A stretch of 64,000 bases of DNA from Peptostreptococcus equinus (GTDB taxonomy: Bacteria > Bacillota > Clostridia > Peptostreptococcales > Peptostreptococcaceae), in assembly GCF_027125355.1 (NCBI RefSeq), contig NZ_CP114052.1, positions 1,612,001 through 1,676,000 of the forward strand. Direction: 5' to 3'. The translations under genes were made by a program, and so were the position numbers. A model generated the notes under the pieces. That model was not told the DNA's origin. It saw only the letters and a list, made by a program, of their open reading frames with translations, and did no database searches. This document shows positions 26,967 to 35,388 of the stretch, piece after piece; position 1 is the stretch's first letter; every line of letters starts with the position of its first letter.

Positions 26967-27335
26967 TTATAATTCACTAACTGCAAAATAATTTTCTTCA
27001 TAGTCTGAAAAATTAAACTGTAATACTCCATCAAAGTCCTGTATAGGACTGATTGCCACACCCATTCTAGATATTCTCTCGTGAAGTAAATTAATTCCAT
27101 CTGTATATAACATTAATGATGGAGTTGCAACACTAATCTCGGGCGAATATTTTACAACAAAATTTTTATCAAAAATTCTCATATCTAGGTCATTTGTAAT
27201 CTTCAAACTTATACTAATAGAATTATCTGGCATAGTCTGATAATCTGTTTCTACTGCTCCAAATGCATCTTTCCAAAATTGAGCTGCCTTTTCCACACTA
27301 TTTACATATAACATTATTTCTATTTTCTGTAGCAT
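26967..27335 (-). CDS. Glyoxalase/bleomycin-resistance (VOC) family protein
   Basis: A 122-residue single VOC domain. It begins IEIMLYVNSVEKAAQFWKDAFG, the standard first beta-alpha unit, and ends LQFNFSDYEENYFAVSEL, matching the last strand with its terminal Glu. Such proteins isomerise, cleave or sequester small toxic molecules, usually with a divalent metal; the ligand is unknown. The start lies behind GAGGGG. It leads a small set with the membrane protein and possibly the flavodoxin-domain gene. Confidence 0.85.
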   Translation of the reverse strand: MLQKIEIMLYVNSVEKAAQFWKDAFGAVETDYQTMPDNSISISLKITNDLDMRIFDKNFVVKYSPEISVATPSLMLYTDGINLLHERISRMGVAISPIQDFDGVLQFNFSDYEENYFAVSEL

Positions 27336-27597
27336 AATAACCCCTCTTTCATATATCAGTCCATCTATTTAAATATATCTATTGAACTTAAAAATACTTA
27401 TAAACCATTTAAATAAAATTAATACTCTTAAATCATTAGTTTTTATTTATATAAATTAGTGTATCAAATACACCTATATTTAACATTAATAAATAAATTC
27501 TAAAATAAATTTATTAATATTTATTTTCTTAGTATAGTAATTATATCATCTATTTCGGATTTTTCAAAAAATTTTACATTATATAAAACAAAATTTT
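27336..27597. other. AT-rich gap with a 15-base palindrome
   Basis: About 260 bases with no gene. A perfect-armed palindrome GTGTATcaaATACAC at 27459-27473 could be an operator for the VOC gene, 124 bases upstream of its start. An AT-only inverted repeat (ATTAATAAAT...) lies near 27490-27525. Confidence 0.4.
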
Positions 27598-27633
27598 AAA
27601 AAACCTAACAAAAAATAAATTTATGCTAGGTTT
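27598..27633 (-). terminator. Terminator after the flavin reductase-like gene
   Basis: Stem AAACCTA/TAGGTTT with a 19-base loop followed by a T-run on the minus strand, 16 bases past the stop at 27649. Confidence 0.7.
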
Positions 27634-27648
27634 AAAAAAATTATTCAA

Positions 27649-28464
27649 TTATTTACATGTACAATTTCCACCACACGAGCAACCACCCATAGCAAACGCC
27701 AATGGTATAAATGATGCTGATGTTGCACTATAATTTTTCACTTGCATATTTTCATAGCTATTTGCATCATAGTATGATTCAAGCTTTGTTCTTTCTTTGT
27801 CTATCATAATATCTTCAACAGCTACTCCCTTTTCTCGAAGTAGATTTACACTATCTTTTAAAAATGCGTTACTTCCTACAATATAATAAACTGCCTGTCC
27901 AAAATCATCTTTCATTAAATTTTCTTTATACTGTTGTCTGCCTGTATAACATATGTTTTTAAAATTCTTTTTTGGAGAGTCCAAGAGTTCCTTCTTATAT
28001 AAATAATCATTTGATTTATTCACCACAATATTTGTCATAGATCCTATTCCTTCTTGATTTTTTAAATAAGATGTTATTAAGGGTCTCATTGTCGCCATTC
28101 CTACACCCATAGAAATAAGAACAACATTTTTATTCTCTCTTCTCAACTTCATCCTTGAACCACATCCAAAAATACTGCAAGAATCCCCTATTTTCATCTG
28201 TGATAAAAGTTTCTTGTATTCAGATTCACTACTATCTAATCTAGTAGATATTACAACCTTATCTTCATCAATAGTAGTTGCAATAGAAAATTCTCTAACC
28301 CTAGCTTTATTTCTCTTTCCATCTATAAAACAATCTTCTAAACCGAGAGAGATATGGCTTCCTTCATCCCAATTAAAATCACTAGGTTTGTCGAATATAT
28401 AAGTAGCTCTTTTGTTTCCTTCATCAATTATATCTATTAACTTAACAGAAAAATTATCTTTCAT
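27649..28464 (-). CDS. Ferredoxin-NADP reductase-like flavoprotein with cysteine-rich tail
   Basis: A 271-residue oxidoreductase with an FNR-type two-domain layout. The N-terminal FAD barrel carries RVREFSIATT (variant of RxYS), and the C-terminal nucleotide domain VVLISMGVGMATMRPLI (GxGxxP variant) and YYIVGSNAFLKDSV. It should move electrons between NAD(P)H and an acceptor, cytoplasmic. The last 12 residues, GGCSCGGNCTCK, form a compact CxC-CxC tail suited to metal or cluster binding and not part of the standard fold. Start behind GGAGG. Divergent to a MerR remnant whose strong promoter points away. Confidence 0.8.
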   Translation of the reverse strand: MKDNFSVKLIDIIDEGNKRATYIFDKPSDFNWDEGSHISLGLEDCFIDGKRNKARVREFSIATTIDEDKVVISTRLDSSESEYKKLLSQMKIGDSCSIFGCGSRMKLRRENKNVVLISMGVGMATMRPLITSYLKNQEGIGSMTNIVVNKSNDYLYKKELLDSPKKNFKNICYTGRQQYKENLMKDDFGQAVYYIVGSNAFLKDSVNLLREKGVAVEDIMIDKERTKLESYYDANSYENMQVKNYSATSASFIPLAFAMGGCSCGGNCTCK

Positions 28465-28572
28465 TATTGTGCCTCCTGCTTAAAATAAAATTACAATATA
28501 AATTAATATACCCTATTGATATTTATTCTTAATCACATATTGAAAATTTTTATAAATTATTTATATTTTGTG

Positions 28573-28603
28573 TTGACTATTACCTTACGTCATAGATTAT
28601 ACT
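28573..28603 (+). promoter_or_regulatory. MerR-type promoter with 19-base spacer
   Basis: TTGACT (28573-28578) and TATACT (28598-28603) are separated by 19 bases, the over-long spacing that MerR-family activators correct. The spacer contains ACCTTACGTCATAG, a partial dyad of the CCTTACGTAAGG kind bound by MerR proteins. Confidence 0.75.
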
Positions 28604-28625
28604 CTAGTCATAGGAGGTAAGTAAC

Positions 28626-28703
28626 ATGTTTTTAATTAAAGAAGCTTCAAAATTATCAGGGCTTTCTGTGCGCACACTTCACGATTATGATAATAGTCTT
28701 TTA
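28626..28703 (+). pseudogene. Truncated MerR-family regulator
   Basis: The ATG behind AGGAGG opens a typical MerR N-terminus, FLIKEASKLSGLSVRTLHDYD, then NSLL (compare HYDEIGLL), after which similarity stops. The frame stays open to 28895 but runs through a terminator hairpin into the antisense of the licC gene, so the rest is not real coding sequence. About 26 of the expected 120-250 codons survive. The promoter with MerR spacing is intact. Confidence 0.75.
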
Positions 28704-28738
28704 GATATAACTTATATAGAAACCACTAATAATAAAAG

Positions 28739-28777
28739 CACTGCTTATATTAAAATATATAAGCAGTGTTTTTATAT
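28739..28777. terminator. Bidirectional terminator between the MerR remnant and licC
   Basis: Perfect 12-base stem CACTGCTTATAT/ATATAAGCAGTG with a 6-base loop; T-runs on both strands. Confidence 0.88.
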
Positions 28778-28789
28778 TTTTTTAATGTA

Positions 28790-29485
28790 TTATTTATTTT
28801 TTTCTAAGAAAGCTTCTACTTTTTCTAAATCACTTATACTATCAATCTCCATAAGATCATTTTCATTTAAGGCTTTAATATGTATATCTAATTGATTCAC
28901 ATTATTCCTAACTATATCGTCCCAATACATATTTTCAAAGTCTTTTATACTTTCAAGCTTATCTAACTCATTTTTTATATATTTTCCTTCATTTTCAGCC
29001 CAATAAGAAACTCCACACATAATATAACCATGACCATCACATATATCTATTCTTTCAAGTTTATGATTATCATTGATCACCAATTTCCATTCATTTTGAA
29101 AATTATCTTTATATGATGAAAAATATGTTGAACGATTTACATTTTCATCAATTATATTTTCGTTCATGTATACATCACCTTCTAATACGTAAGATTCAGG
29201 TAATATATCTCTTACTAAATACATTGAGTAAATATTATTGTAAATATCAAATTTATCATTAAAAACTGTCTTTACACCATATTTTTCCACCAAATAATCA
29301 AAATACTCCTTCTTGTAACCAACTACTAGAGTTATATCATGGATTCCTTTTTCTTTTAAAAATCTAATTTGCCTTTCTGTCATAGCCTCACCTGAAACCT
29401 CTACAAGAGATTTTGGTCTATCTTCTGTTAAGGGTCTAAGTCTTGTACCCATACCTGCTGCTAATATGATTGCTTTCATATACAT
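28790..29485 (-). CDS. licC: Phosphocholine cytidylyltransferase (LicC-like)
   Basis: Nucleotidyltransferase of 231 residues that activates phosphocholine with CTP to CDP-choline. The sugar-nucleotidyltransferase signature ILAAGMGTRLRPLTEDRPKSL is present in full (split here at its 20th residue), then VSGEAMTERQIRFLKEKGI and NDKFDIYNNIYSMYLVRD, which are LicC hallmarks, and DGHGYIMCGVSYW. The start is an ATG behind GGGAGC, either at 29485 or two codons later at 29479; the longer frame to 29560 overlaps the previous gene. Last gene of the lic operon. Confidence 0.9.
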   Translation of the reverse strand: MYMKAIILAAGMGTRLRPLTEDRPKSLVEVSGEAMTERQIRFLKEKGIHDITLVVGYKKEYFDYLVEKYGVKTVFNDKFDIYNNIYSMYLVRDILPESYVLEGDVYMNENIIDENVNRSTYFSSYKDNFQNEWKLVINDNHKLERIDICDGHGYIMCGVSYWAENEGKYIKNELDKLESIKDFENMYWDDIVRNNVNQLDIHIKALNENDLMEIDSISDLEKVEAFLEKNK

Positions 29486-29502
29486 CTTGCTCCCAACTTT
29501 AT

Positions 29503-30450
29503 TTATTGTGCTTGGTCTTTTGATACCAATACAGAGCCAATTATAATCAATATTGAGCAAAATACCAATTTAAAACTCAAATCTCCACCAAATATCACCA
29601 ATGAGAAAATTATTGCCCAAATAGAATAAGTGATATTTAATCCAGTGGCTTTAACCGGCCCAATTGAATCAATTGCACTGTAATAAAAAATATAAGAACA
29701 AGTTCCTATTAATGCAGTTATCAAAATATATAGCATAGTTTTTGTAGTTAATACATGATAAGATAGACTCCCACCTTTTATAAATACAACCACAATTACC
29801 AAGTATATCAATGCTGAAGTAACCTGTCTTATAGTTAATGCTTCCATAGGCATTATATCATCTTTCATACCATATGCACAAATAACACTTTCCAAAGACC
29901 ATCCTAAAATAGTTATTAAGGCCGCTATAAAACCGAAAGCAAAATTTTTAACATCGGCATCTCCTGGACTATAACCTAAAATTATTATTGATAAAATACT
30001 CATGGAAAGACCAATCCATCCTTTAATTGATAGTTTATCTTTTAAAAATATATATCCAAAAAATGCTCCTGCAGCTGGATATACAGCTGAAATTGCAGCA
30101 GTATATCCGGGACCTATGTTTGAGATAGCAAACATATATGCCATCATGCCAACTGGACCACCAAATATTGCTGCCAAGGCAACGAATCTTCCGCTTCTAG
30201 TCTTTATTAACTTAATTGTATTAAAAAAATCTTTCTTAAACACTGACACTAAAGTCATCCAAAATGCTGAGGACAAGTCATGTAAAAATGCAGCTACAAT
30301 CGGAGCAATTGCTATTACCTGGACATCTGATACAAAAGAATACATTGTTAAAATAATACCTGTTATCACAGTATCTAGCCCCCAGAGTATACCAGAAGAT
30401 AAACCTGATGTTACTCCAAATTTTATATTGTTTCTATAATTTTTTTTCAT
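29503..30450 (-). CDS. licB: Choline permease (LicB-like, DMT superfamily)
   Basis: Membrane transporter of 315 residues with ten predicted segments in two EamA repeats; LicB imports choline for cell-surface decoration. Features: GVTSGLSSGILWGLDTVITG at the N-terminus, GPVGMMAYMFAISNIGPGY and YPAAGAFFGYIFLKDKLS in the first half, and SIGPVKATGLNITYSIWA in the second. It lies between the LicA-like and LicC-like genes, which supports choline rather than another solute. Start behind GGAGATG. Confidence 0.88.
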   Translation of the reverse strand: MKKNYRNNIKFGVTSGLSSGILWGLDTVITGIILTMYSFVSDVQVIAIAPIVAAFLHDLSSAFWMTLVSVFKKDFFNTIKLIKTRSGRFVALAAIFGGPVGMMAYMFAISNIGPGYTAAISAVYPAAGAFFGYIFLKDKLSIKGWIGLSMSILSIIILGYSPGDADVKNFAFGFIAALITILGWSLESVICAYGMKDDIMPMEALTIRQVTSALIYLVIVVVFIKGGSLSYHVLTTKTMLYILITALIGTCSYIFYYSAIDSIGPVKATGLNITYSIWAIIFSLVIFGGDLSFKLVFCSILIIIGSVLVSKDQAQ

Positions 30451-30495
30451 TACACATCTCCATAAAATAATCGTTAAAAAATCAATTTATAGTTT

Positions 30496-32379
30496 TTACA
30501 TATACTTATTGTAAAACTTTTCTAAGTTATTCTTGGATCTTTCATATCTCATAAGACCATAGTCTCCAAAATGAACACCCCTTGCTTCTTTATATACGGT
30601 CCAAATAGCCCATAGGAAGTCTTGGCATATTTTAAATAGCAATATCTTTTCTTCTTGAACCTGACTAGGTTTTTCACTACCCTTTTTTAGATCGTAATCT
30701 ATGCTAAAATATTTATTTTTAAATAATTCCTCCTCATCTTCATTAAAATCACATTCAATGATATGACCTGCAATGTCCCACATAGGATCATTCATTCCAG
30801 CATATTCCCAATCTATTAGATAATTTCTATCGTCACCCTTTATAAAATTTTCCGCAACAGTATCATTATGACAAGTATAATAGTCTTTACCAATTTTTTC
30901 TAATTCATCTTCTAAAGCCATTACTTTTTCCCTTATAATTGGATACTCATCTTCATCATAGTACCTTCCATTTACTTCTTTTATTAAAGCTTCATATTTT
31001 TCAATTTCTCTAAATACATTAAACTCATTGTCAAAATCGACACATGAAAAATGCAGTTTTTTAAGTAGACTAGCAACAATCTCCATATTATTCTCTTTTT
31101 TTGCTGTAGTAGGATTTAAAGTTTCTGCATTTTCTATAAACTTACTCACCTTTACACCCGTCTCTTCATTAAAATACAATGTATCAGTATTTAAACCTAA
31201 AATGCTTCCTATTATAGAGTTATTTTTCTCATTAATTCTACTAATCATCTTCTCAGTTCCTGCCCCTGCTATTCTGAGAATAAACATCTCTCCATTTATG
31301 TCAACCTTGTAATTTTTATTTGTCATTCCACCTGCAGATTCTATAGATTTAATATCATCTTTATTAATATCTAACTCTCTGACTAATTCATCCTTCAATT
31401 TATCTTGTTTTTTAAGATCGTCTCTTCTAAGTATAGAAGAATATATCTGTCCTCTAGCCTTCTTCAAATTTTTATGTGTGGCAATCTCATACCATACTAA
31501 ATCATCTAATTTTATATAACCAACCTTATATTCTCTACCTACATCCATAAGTGTATATTCATAATTTATGTATGGATTCTTATTATATTCAAATTGTTTT
31601 AGCATCTTATTAAAGTAATAAAAAGATATTTTTGTAAGTCCTACCAACTCACCATCAATTTTATTGAATTGGTGCCTATCTTTTGCTAATTTATATACTC
31701 TATTATCTCTAATTTCTACAAAAGCTTCCTGTCCAGAACCACTTTCGGAAGTAATAAGCATTGAGGTATGTTCATCGTGAGCTATAAGTTTTCTTACAGC
31801 TCTATCTTGATAAATAAGATTATCTTTCAGCAAAATAAAATCATTTTTTATAAAATCTTTACACAAGAAAATTGAATACATTGTGCCAGTATGCTTGTAT
31901 CTGTCATTTACAACAACTCTTACTTTAGGATTAGTTTTAGCTAATTCTAAATAATACTCCTTTTTATAACCAGCAACAATAATTATATCATCTATCTGTC
32001 TCTCTTCTAAAATAGAAATCATCCTACCAATAACGCTTTCTTGGTCCATCTTTAGAAAACCAGCAGGTTTTCCGAAAACAGTTTCACCAGCAGCAAGTAT
32101 TACAGCCTGACTTACAACCTGAGATTTACTAGAATCTTCCAATCTAATCCTTCTATTTTGATTTTCTATTACAAATCTTTCCAATACTTCCATACCTTGA
32201 TTTGTAAGGCTATAGTCAGATTTACTAATCTGATTTTTTTTGATATAATTTTGTTCTTCTAAATTTTTTACTATAGAATTTACTCCTCCCAAGGATATTC
32301 CTGATTCATCAGCTAAAAATCTTTGTGTTACTTTATCATTGTTATTTATCAATAAAAGTATATCAAATAACTTACTCAT
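30496..32379 (-). CDS. licA: Fused winged-helix, nucleotidyltransferase-like and choline kinase protein (LicA-like)
   Basis: A 627-residue three-part protein. Residues 1-70 form a MarR-like winged helix (DKVTQRFLADESGISLGGVNSI). Residues about 90-300 look like a LicC-type nucleotidyltransferase, but its phosphate loop reads AAGETVFGKPAGFLKMD, lacking the GxGxR signature, so activity is doubtful. Residues 330-627 are a LicA/APH-type choline kinase: MTNKNYKVDINGEMFILRIAG, YYTCHNDTVAENFI with the catalytic HND, and LIDWEYAGMNDPMWDIAGH. It would phosphorylate choline and perhaps control its own operon. Start behind GGGAGGTATCT. Confidence 0.88.
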   Translation of the reverse strand: MSKLFDILLLINNNDKVTQRFLADESGISLGGVNSIVKNLEEQNYIKKNQISKSDYSLTNQGMEVLERFVIENQNRRIRLEDSSKSQVVSQAVILAAGETVFGKPAGFLKMDQESVIGRMISILEERQIDDIIIVAGYKKEYYLELAKTNPKVRVVVNDRYKHTGTMYSIFLCKDFIKNDFILLKDNLIYQDRAVRKLIAHDEHTSMLITSESGSGQEAFVEIRDNRVYKLAKDRHQFNKIDGELVGLTKISFYYFNKMLKQFEYNKNPYINYEYTLMDVGREYKVGYIKLDDLVWYEIATHKNLKKARGQIYSSILRRDDLKKQDKLKDELVRELDINKDDIKSIESAGGMTNKNYKVDINGEMFILRIAGAGTEKMISRINEKNNSIIGSILGLNTDTLYFNEETGVKVSKFIENAETLNPTTAKKENNMEIVASLLKKLHFSCVDFDNEFNVFREIEKYEALIKEVNGRYYDEDEYPIIREKVMALEDELEKIGKDYYTCHNDTVAENFIKGDDRNYLIDWEYAGMNDPMWDIAGHIIECDFNEDEEELFKNKYFSIDYDLKKGSEKPSQVQEEKILLFKICQDFLWAIWTVYKEARGVHFGDYGLMRYERSKNNLEKFYNKYM

Positions 32380-32413
32380 AGATACCTCCCAAGTTTTTAC
32401 ATATAAAAAAGCA

Positions 32414-32428
32414 GTTCAACTTATGAAC
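32414..32428. promoter_or_regulatory. Palindromic operator candidate at the lic promoter
   Basis: GTTCA-TAAGT-TGAAC, a perfect-armed 15-base palindrome just downstream of the -10 box, covering the expected transcription start. A winged-helix protein (the LicA fusion) is the first gene transcribed. Confidence 0.55.
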
Positions 32429-32434
32429 ACCTTT

Positions 32435-32464
32435 AGTATATGCCCTATATACACTCTATGTCAA
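32435..32464 (-). promoter_or_regulatory. Promoter of the licABC operon
   Basis: Minus strand TTGACA (32459-32464), 18-base spacer, TATACT (32435-32440); start expected near 32428, about 50 bases before the ATG. Confidence 0.75.
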
Positions 32465-32515
32465 GTGATTATTAAATGAATTTTTAACGTATATAATATA
32501 TAATTTACACAAAAT

Positions 32516-32548
32516 AAAAACCTATCTTATTAAATAAGATAGGTTTTT
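32516..32548. terminator. Terminator after licD
   Basis: Perfect 15-base stem AAAAACCTATCTTAT with a 3-base loop and T-runs on both ends. It separates licD from the licABC promoter. Confidence 0.92.
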
Positions 32549-32581
32549 ATTGAACATGTTCAATTTTTAAACTGGATATTT

Positions 32582-33397
32582 TTATATTCTGAGATTCAAA
32601 ATATGAGGTATTCTCTCCTCTTGACTTGGAAGTTTCATATAATCTCCATACATTTTTTCTAAGTAATCCTCAACTTTATTTGGGCAAGATACCTGTATTC
32701 CTTCAAATGCTATGTTTGATAGTGGAAAAATTGTATCTTTTTTTTGCATATATTTTCTATCCAGAAATGGCGTATCCACTCCATAAACTATATAATCTGC
32801 TTTTCCATACTTATCTAATTTTGAGCATTTATTAATCCATAACTCTTCTATACTTAATTTCTGCAAAAAAATCTTAAAATAATCTCTAAATTTTTGTGGT
32901 TTTGATTTTCTAAAATATGCCACTTTATTTAAAATCTTTCCTAACTTAGAATCAATTATATCTACATTTACAGGATCCATTGGAAATATATCTACAAAGG
33001 TTCCTCTACAAGCCAGTCCTGATGCCCTTTCAAATCCTTTAAAGTGATCTAAATAAAATATTTTTAAGAAAGAAGGCTGTATATCAACATCTTTTTGTGA
33101 CCAATTTTTACAATTTTTATTTTCAAAAATCAACCCCTCTGGAAGTTCATTTTTTATAACCTTCTGAAATTTGTTATAATCTTCTCTCATCATACATATA
33201 TCACAATCGTCATCCCATGGTATAAAACCCCCATGTCTTTTTGCACCCAAAAGTGTTCCCGCATCAATCCAATAATTAATATTATTTTCCTTGCATATTT
33301 TGTCGATAACCTTCAAAATTTCAAGAATAACCATTTGTAATTTTCTAAGTTCACTATCATTAGACTCTATTATTTTGTCAACATTTTGCTTAAACAT
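32582..33397 (-). CDS. licD: LicD family phosphotransferase
   Basis: Enzyme of 271 residues expected to move phosphocholine from CDP-choline onto a cell-surface glycan or teichoic acid. The diagnostic LicD block is clear: NINYWIDAGTLLGAKRHGGF followed by IPWDDDCDICMMREDY, with the metal-binding acidic cluster WDDD-CD. The C-terminus holds KVEDYLEKMYGDYMKLP, another family mark. No membrane segment. It has its own terminator and precedes the licABC operon on the same strand, completing the uptake, kinase, activation and transfer steps. Confidence 0.92.
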   Translation of the reverse strand: MFKQNVDKIIESNDSELRKLQMVILEILKVIDKICKENNINYWIDAGTLLGAKRHGGFIPWDDDCDICMMREDYNKFQKVIKNELPEGLIFENKNCKNWSQKDVDIQPSFLKIFYLDHFKGFERASGLACRGTFVDIFPMDPVNVDIIDSKLGKILNKVAYFRKSKPQKFRDYFKIFLQKLSIEELWINKCSKLDKYGKADYIVYGVDTPFLDRKYMQKKDTIFPLSNIAFEGIQVSCPNKVEDYLEKMYGDYMKLPSQEERIPHILNLRI

Positions 33398-33504
33398 AAA
33401 ATACCCCTATAAATTTATATATTTAGTTTGCAGAAAATTTAATCTCAAACTAGTATAATTTCAATATATTTATTATAGCATGAATATCTTATTAATGTAT
33501 AAAG

Positions 33505-33984
33505 CTACAAAAAATCTTTAATAGTTTTCCACTCTCTTAACAGCTTTTCTACAGTCCATCTTGCGTTAGCGGGACTAGTAGATGGCAGGTATTCTGCCTT
33601 TATACCGACTTGTTTTTCTATATATTTTTTATATAATTCCTGTGACTTTCTTCCATTAACAAATATTTTTTCAACAGATGATTCTTTCAAAATATTAGAT
33701 ATATCATTTGCCACTACATTTGTTATTGATGAATCCGATGATCCAACAATATCACATGATGCTATTACATCCCATAGTGCAATCTTATGCTTTAATAAAA
33801 AATTCTTTTTATCTTCTATTTCATTTTTTATTTCTTCATCAAATAATGCATTCATCACTTTCCAAAATCTATTTTGAGGATGACCATAAAAATATCCACA
33901 CTCTCTAGATTTTACTGACGGGAATGAACCCAAAATCAGTATCTTTGATTCGGAATTATATGTTGGCTCGATAGTATGTAAAAT
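33505..33984 (-). CDS. DNA-deoxyinosine/uracil glycosylase family protein with apparent AUU start
   Basis: UDG-superfamily DNA glycosylase of 159 residues resembling hypoxanthine-DNA glycosylases, which excise deaminated bases. Motifs: ILILGSFPSVKSRE, FFYGHPQNRFWKV-like YGHPQNRFWKVMNAL, HKIALWDVIASCDIVGSSDSS, and the closing LPSTSPANARW. No ATG, GTG or TTG precedes ILILGSFPS in frame after the stop of the neighbouring gene. The AGGAGG site eight bases ahead points to an ATT codon at 33982-33984, giving the family-typical N-terminus LHTIEPTYNSESKIL. A TTG at 33933 would cut off the first conserved strand. Confidence 0.85.
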   Translation of the reverse strand: MLHTIEPTYNSESKILILGSFPSVKSRECGYFYGHPQNRFWKVMNALFDEEIKNEIEDKKNFLLKHKIALWDVIASCDIVGSSDSSITNVVANDISNILKESSVEKIFVNGRKSQELYKKYIEKQVGIKAEYLPSTSPANARWTVEKLLREWKTIKDFL

Positions 33985-33986
33985 TG

Positions 33987-34433
33987 CTATTTCCTCCTGC
34001 TCTTCTTAAAATTTTCCCTCTTCATGGGCTTTATTCCAAATAAAATACCACATATTGTACACAAAGCTTGCGGCCTATCTGAATTTTGTACCAACCAAGT
34101 TAAAAAATGTTCTGGGAATATTCCTATTCTAGGTAAGCCTAGAACTATAGCGCCAATTTCTATTGTGAAAATTATTAAAACTGCCAACACTAGTATCTTG
34201 ACTAAATAATATATCTTATGTGGTCTACAAGCACTTGCCACAACCTTTGACAAGAAATAACCTATTATAAAATATAAAATATTCATAAATACAATACTAT
34301 AAATCACGATTGAAGATATATTACTAGATGACTTACCACTTTCTATCATCTGTGGTAGTAAATAGAAATCTAAAAACAGCGCTCCTGATAGAAAAAGCAC
34401 AAATAATATAGAAAATATAATTTTTTTATTCAT
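33987..34433 (-). CDS. Membrane protein of unknown function
   Basis: 148 residues with four hydrophobic segments (about 5-26, 42-62, 78-100, and a weaker one near 125-135) and a strongly basic C-terminus (KPMKRENFKKSRRK). Not recognised. The gene starts behind GGGAGG and its TAG stop overlaps the ribosome binding site region of the glycosylase gene, so the two are translationally linked. That link says nothing certain about function. Confidence 0.7.
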   Translation of the reverse strand: MNKKIIFSILFVLFLSGALFLDFYLLPQMIESGKSSSNISSIVIYSIVFMNILYFIIGYFLSKVVASACRPHKIYYLVKILVLAVLIIFTIEIGAIVLGLPRIGIFPEHFLTWLVQNSDRPQALCTICGILFGIKPMKRENFKKSRRK

Positions 34434-34684
34434 TTTTACCTCCCATAAATATATGACTATTATATTAATCTAAATATATCATATAATACACATATTTTTT
34501 CACTTTAATTTTAATTTATTTATAATATTTTTAAATAAGAATATACCAACCAAATATAACTTAATATCTGTATTATAAGTAATTCTCCTATAAATATTAT
34601 TATAGTTAATAGATGATAAAAAATGAAGATAGTTATAATTCAGTTATAATTTTATATTATTCTCTAATCATGGAGGTAATTATT
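34434..34684 (+). promoter_or_regulatory. Upstream region of the ABC/two-component operon with direct repeats
   Basis: AT-rich gap between divergent genes. AGTTATAATT occurs at 34631-34640 and again at 34642-34651, one helical turn apart, about 35-50 bases before the ATPase start. Such spaced direct repeats are typical OmpR-type response regulator sites, and a regulator of that type is encoded in the operon. The promoter itself is not clear. Confidence 0.35.
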
Positions 34685-35383
34685 ATGAAAAATATTATTG
34701 AAACAAAAGGAATAAGTAAAAAATTTAAAAATTCAAGTATACTAGAAAATGTATCTATCAGTGTGAAAAAAGGAAGTGTATATGGTCTTTTGGGTCCAAA
34801 TGGAGCAGGTAAATCTACTTTATTAAAAATACTTTGTGGATCATTAAAAGCCAGTGAGGGTTCTATAATTTTTGACGGTCATAAATTTTCAAAATACGAT
34901 TTAAAACATATTGGCTCTATAATTGAGTATCCATCAATTTATCCAAATCTAACAGCACGTGAAAATTTACAAATACTAACTACTATGCTCGATTTAGATA
35001 AAAGTAAAATTGATGAGTCACTTAAATTAGTAAATCTTGAAAATACTGGGAAAAAAATAGTAAAAAATTTTTCTATGGGTATGAAGCAAAGGCTCGGTAT
35101 AGCAATGGCTCTTATAAATAATCCTCAACTATTGATATTAGACGAACCTACAAATGGACTTGATCCTCTAGGCATTCAAGAAATGAGAGAGTTAATTAAA
35201 TCCCTATCTGCTAAAGGAATAACCATTATTATATCTAGTCACATACTAAATGAAATTCAGCAAGTAGCTGATACAATTGGAATAATTTATCAAGGTATGT
35301 TGTGTTATGAAAATGTTAATGACAAAAATAGCAAAGATCTTGAAGAATTATTCTTGGAAATAATCAAAAGAAAAAGGAGATAA
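34685..35383 (+). CDS. ABC transporter ATP-binding protein (bacitracin/lantibiotic-resistance type)
   Basis: ATPase of 232 residues like BcrA and lantibiotic-immunity F subunits, expected to power removal of a cell-wall-active peptide. Walker A GPNGAGKST near residue 40, signature FSMGMKQRLGIA, Walker B LLILDEPTNGLDP, switch His in IISSHILNEIQ. The signature ends in the QRLG form usual in this subgroup. The ATG at 34685 follows GGAGG; a longer frame from 34613 has no such site. First of five plus-strand genes that run with tiny gaps or overlaps. Confidence 0.93.
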   Translation: MKNIIETKGISKKFKNSSILENVSISVKKGSVYGLLGPNGAGKSTLLKILCGSLKASEGSIIFDGHKFSKYDLKHIGSIIEYPSIYPNLTARENLQILTTMLDLDKSKIDESLKLVNLENTGKKIVKNFSMGMKQRLGIAMALINNPQLLILDEPTNGLDPLGIQEMRELIKSLSAKGITIIISSHILNEIQQVADTIGIIYQGMLCYENVNDKNSKDLEELFLEIIKRKRR

Positions 35384-35388
35384 TTAAA

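Noticed and set aside
28704..28895. Continuation of the MerR-like frame to 28895
   Set aside because: It crosses a terminator hairpin and the antisense of licC; no MerR similarity after codon 26.
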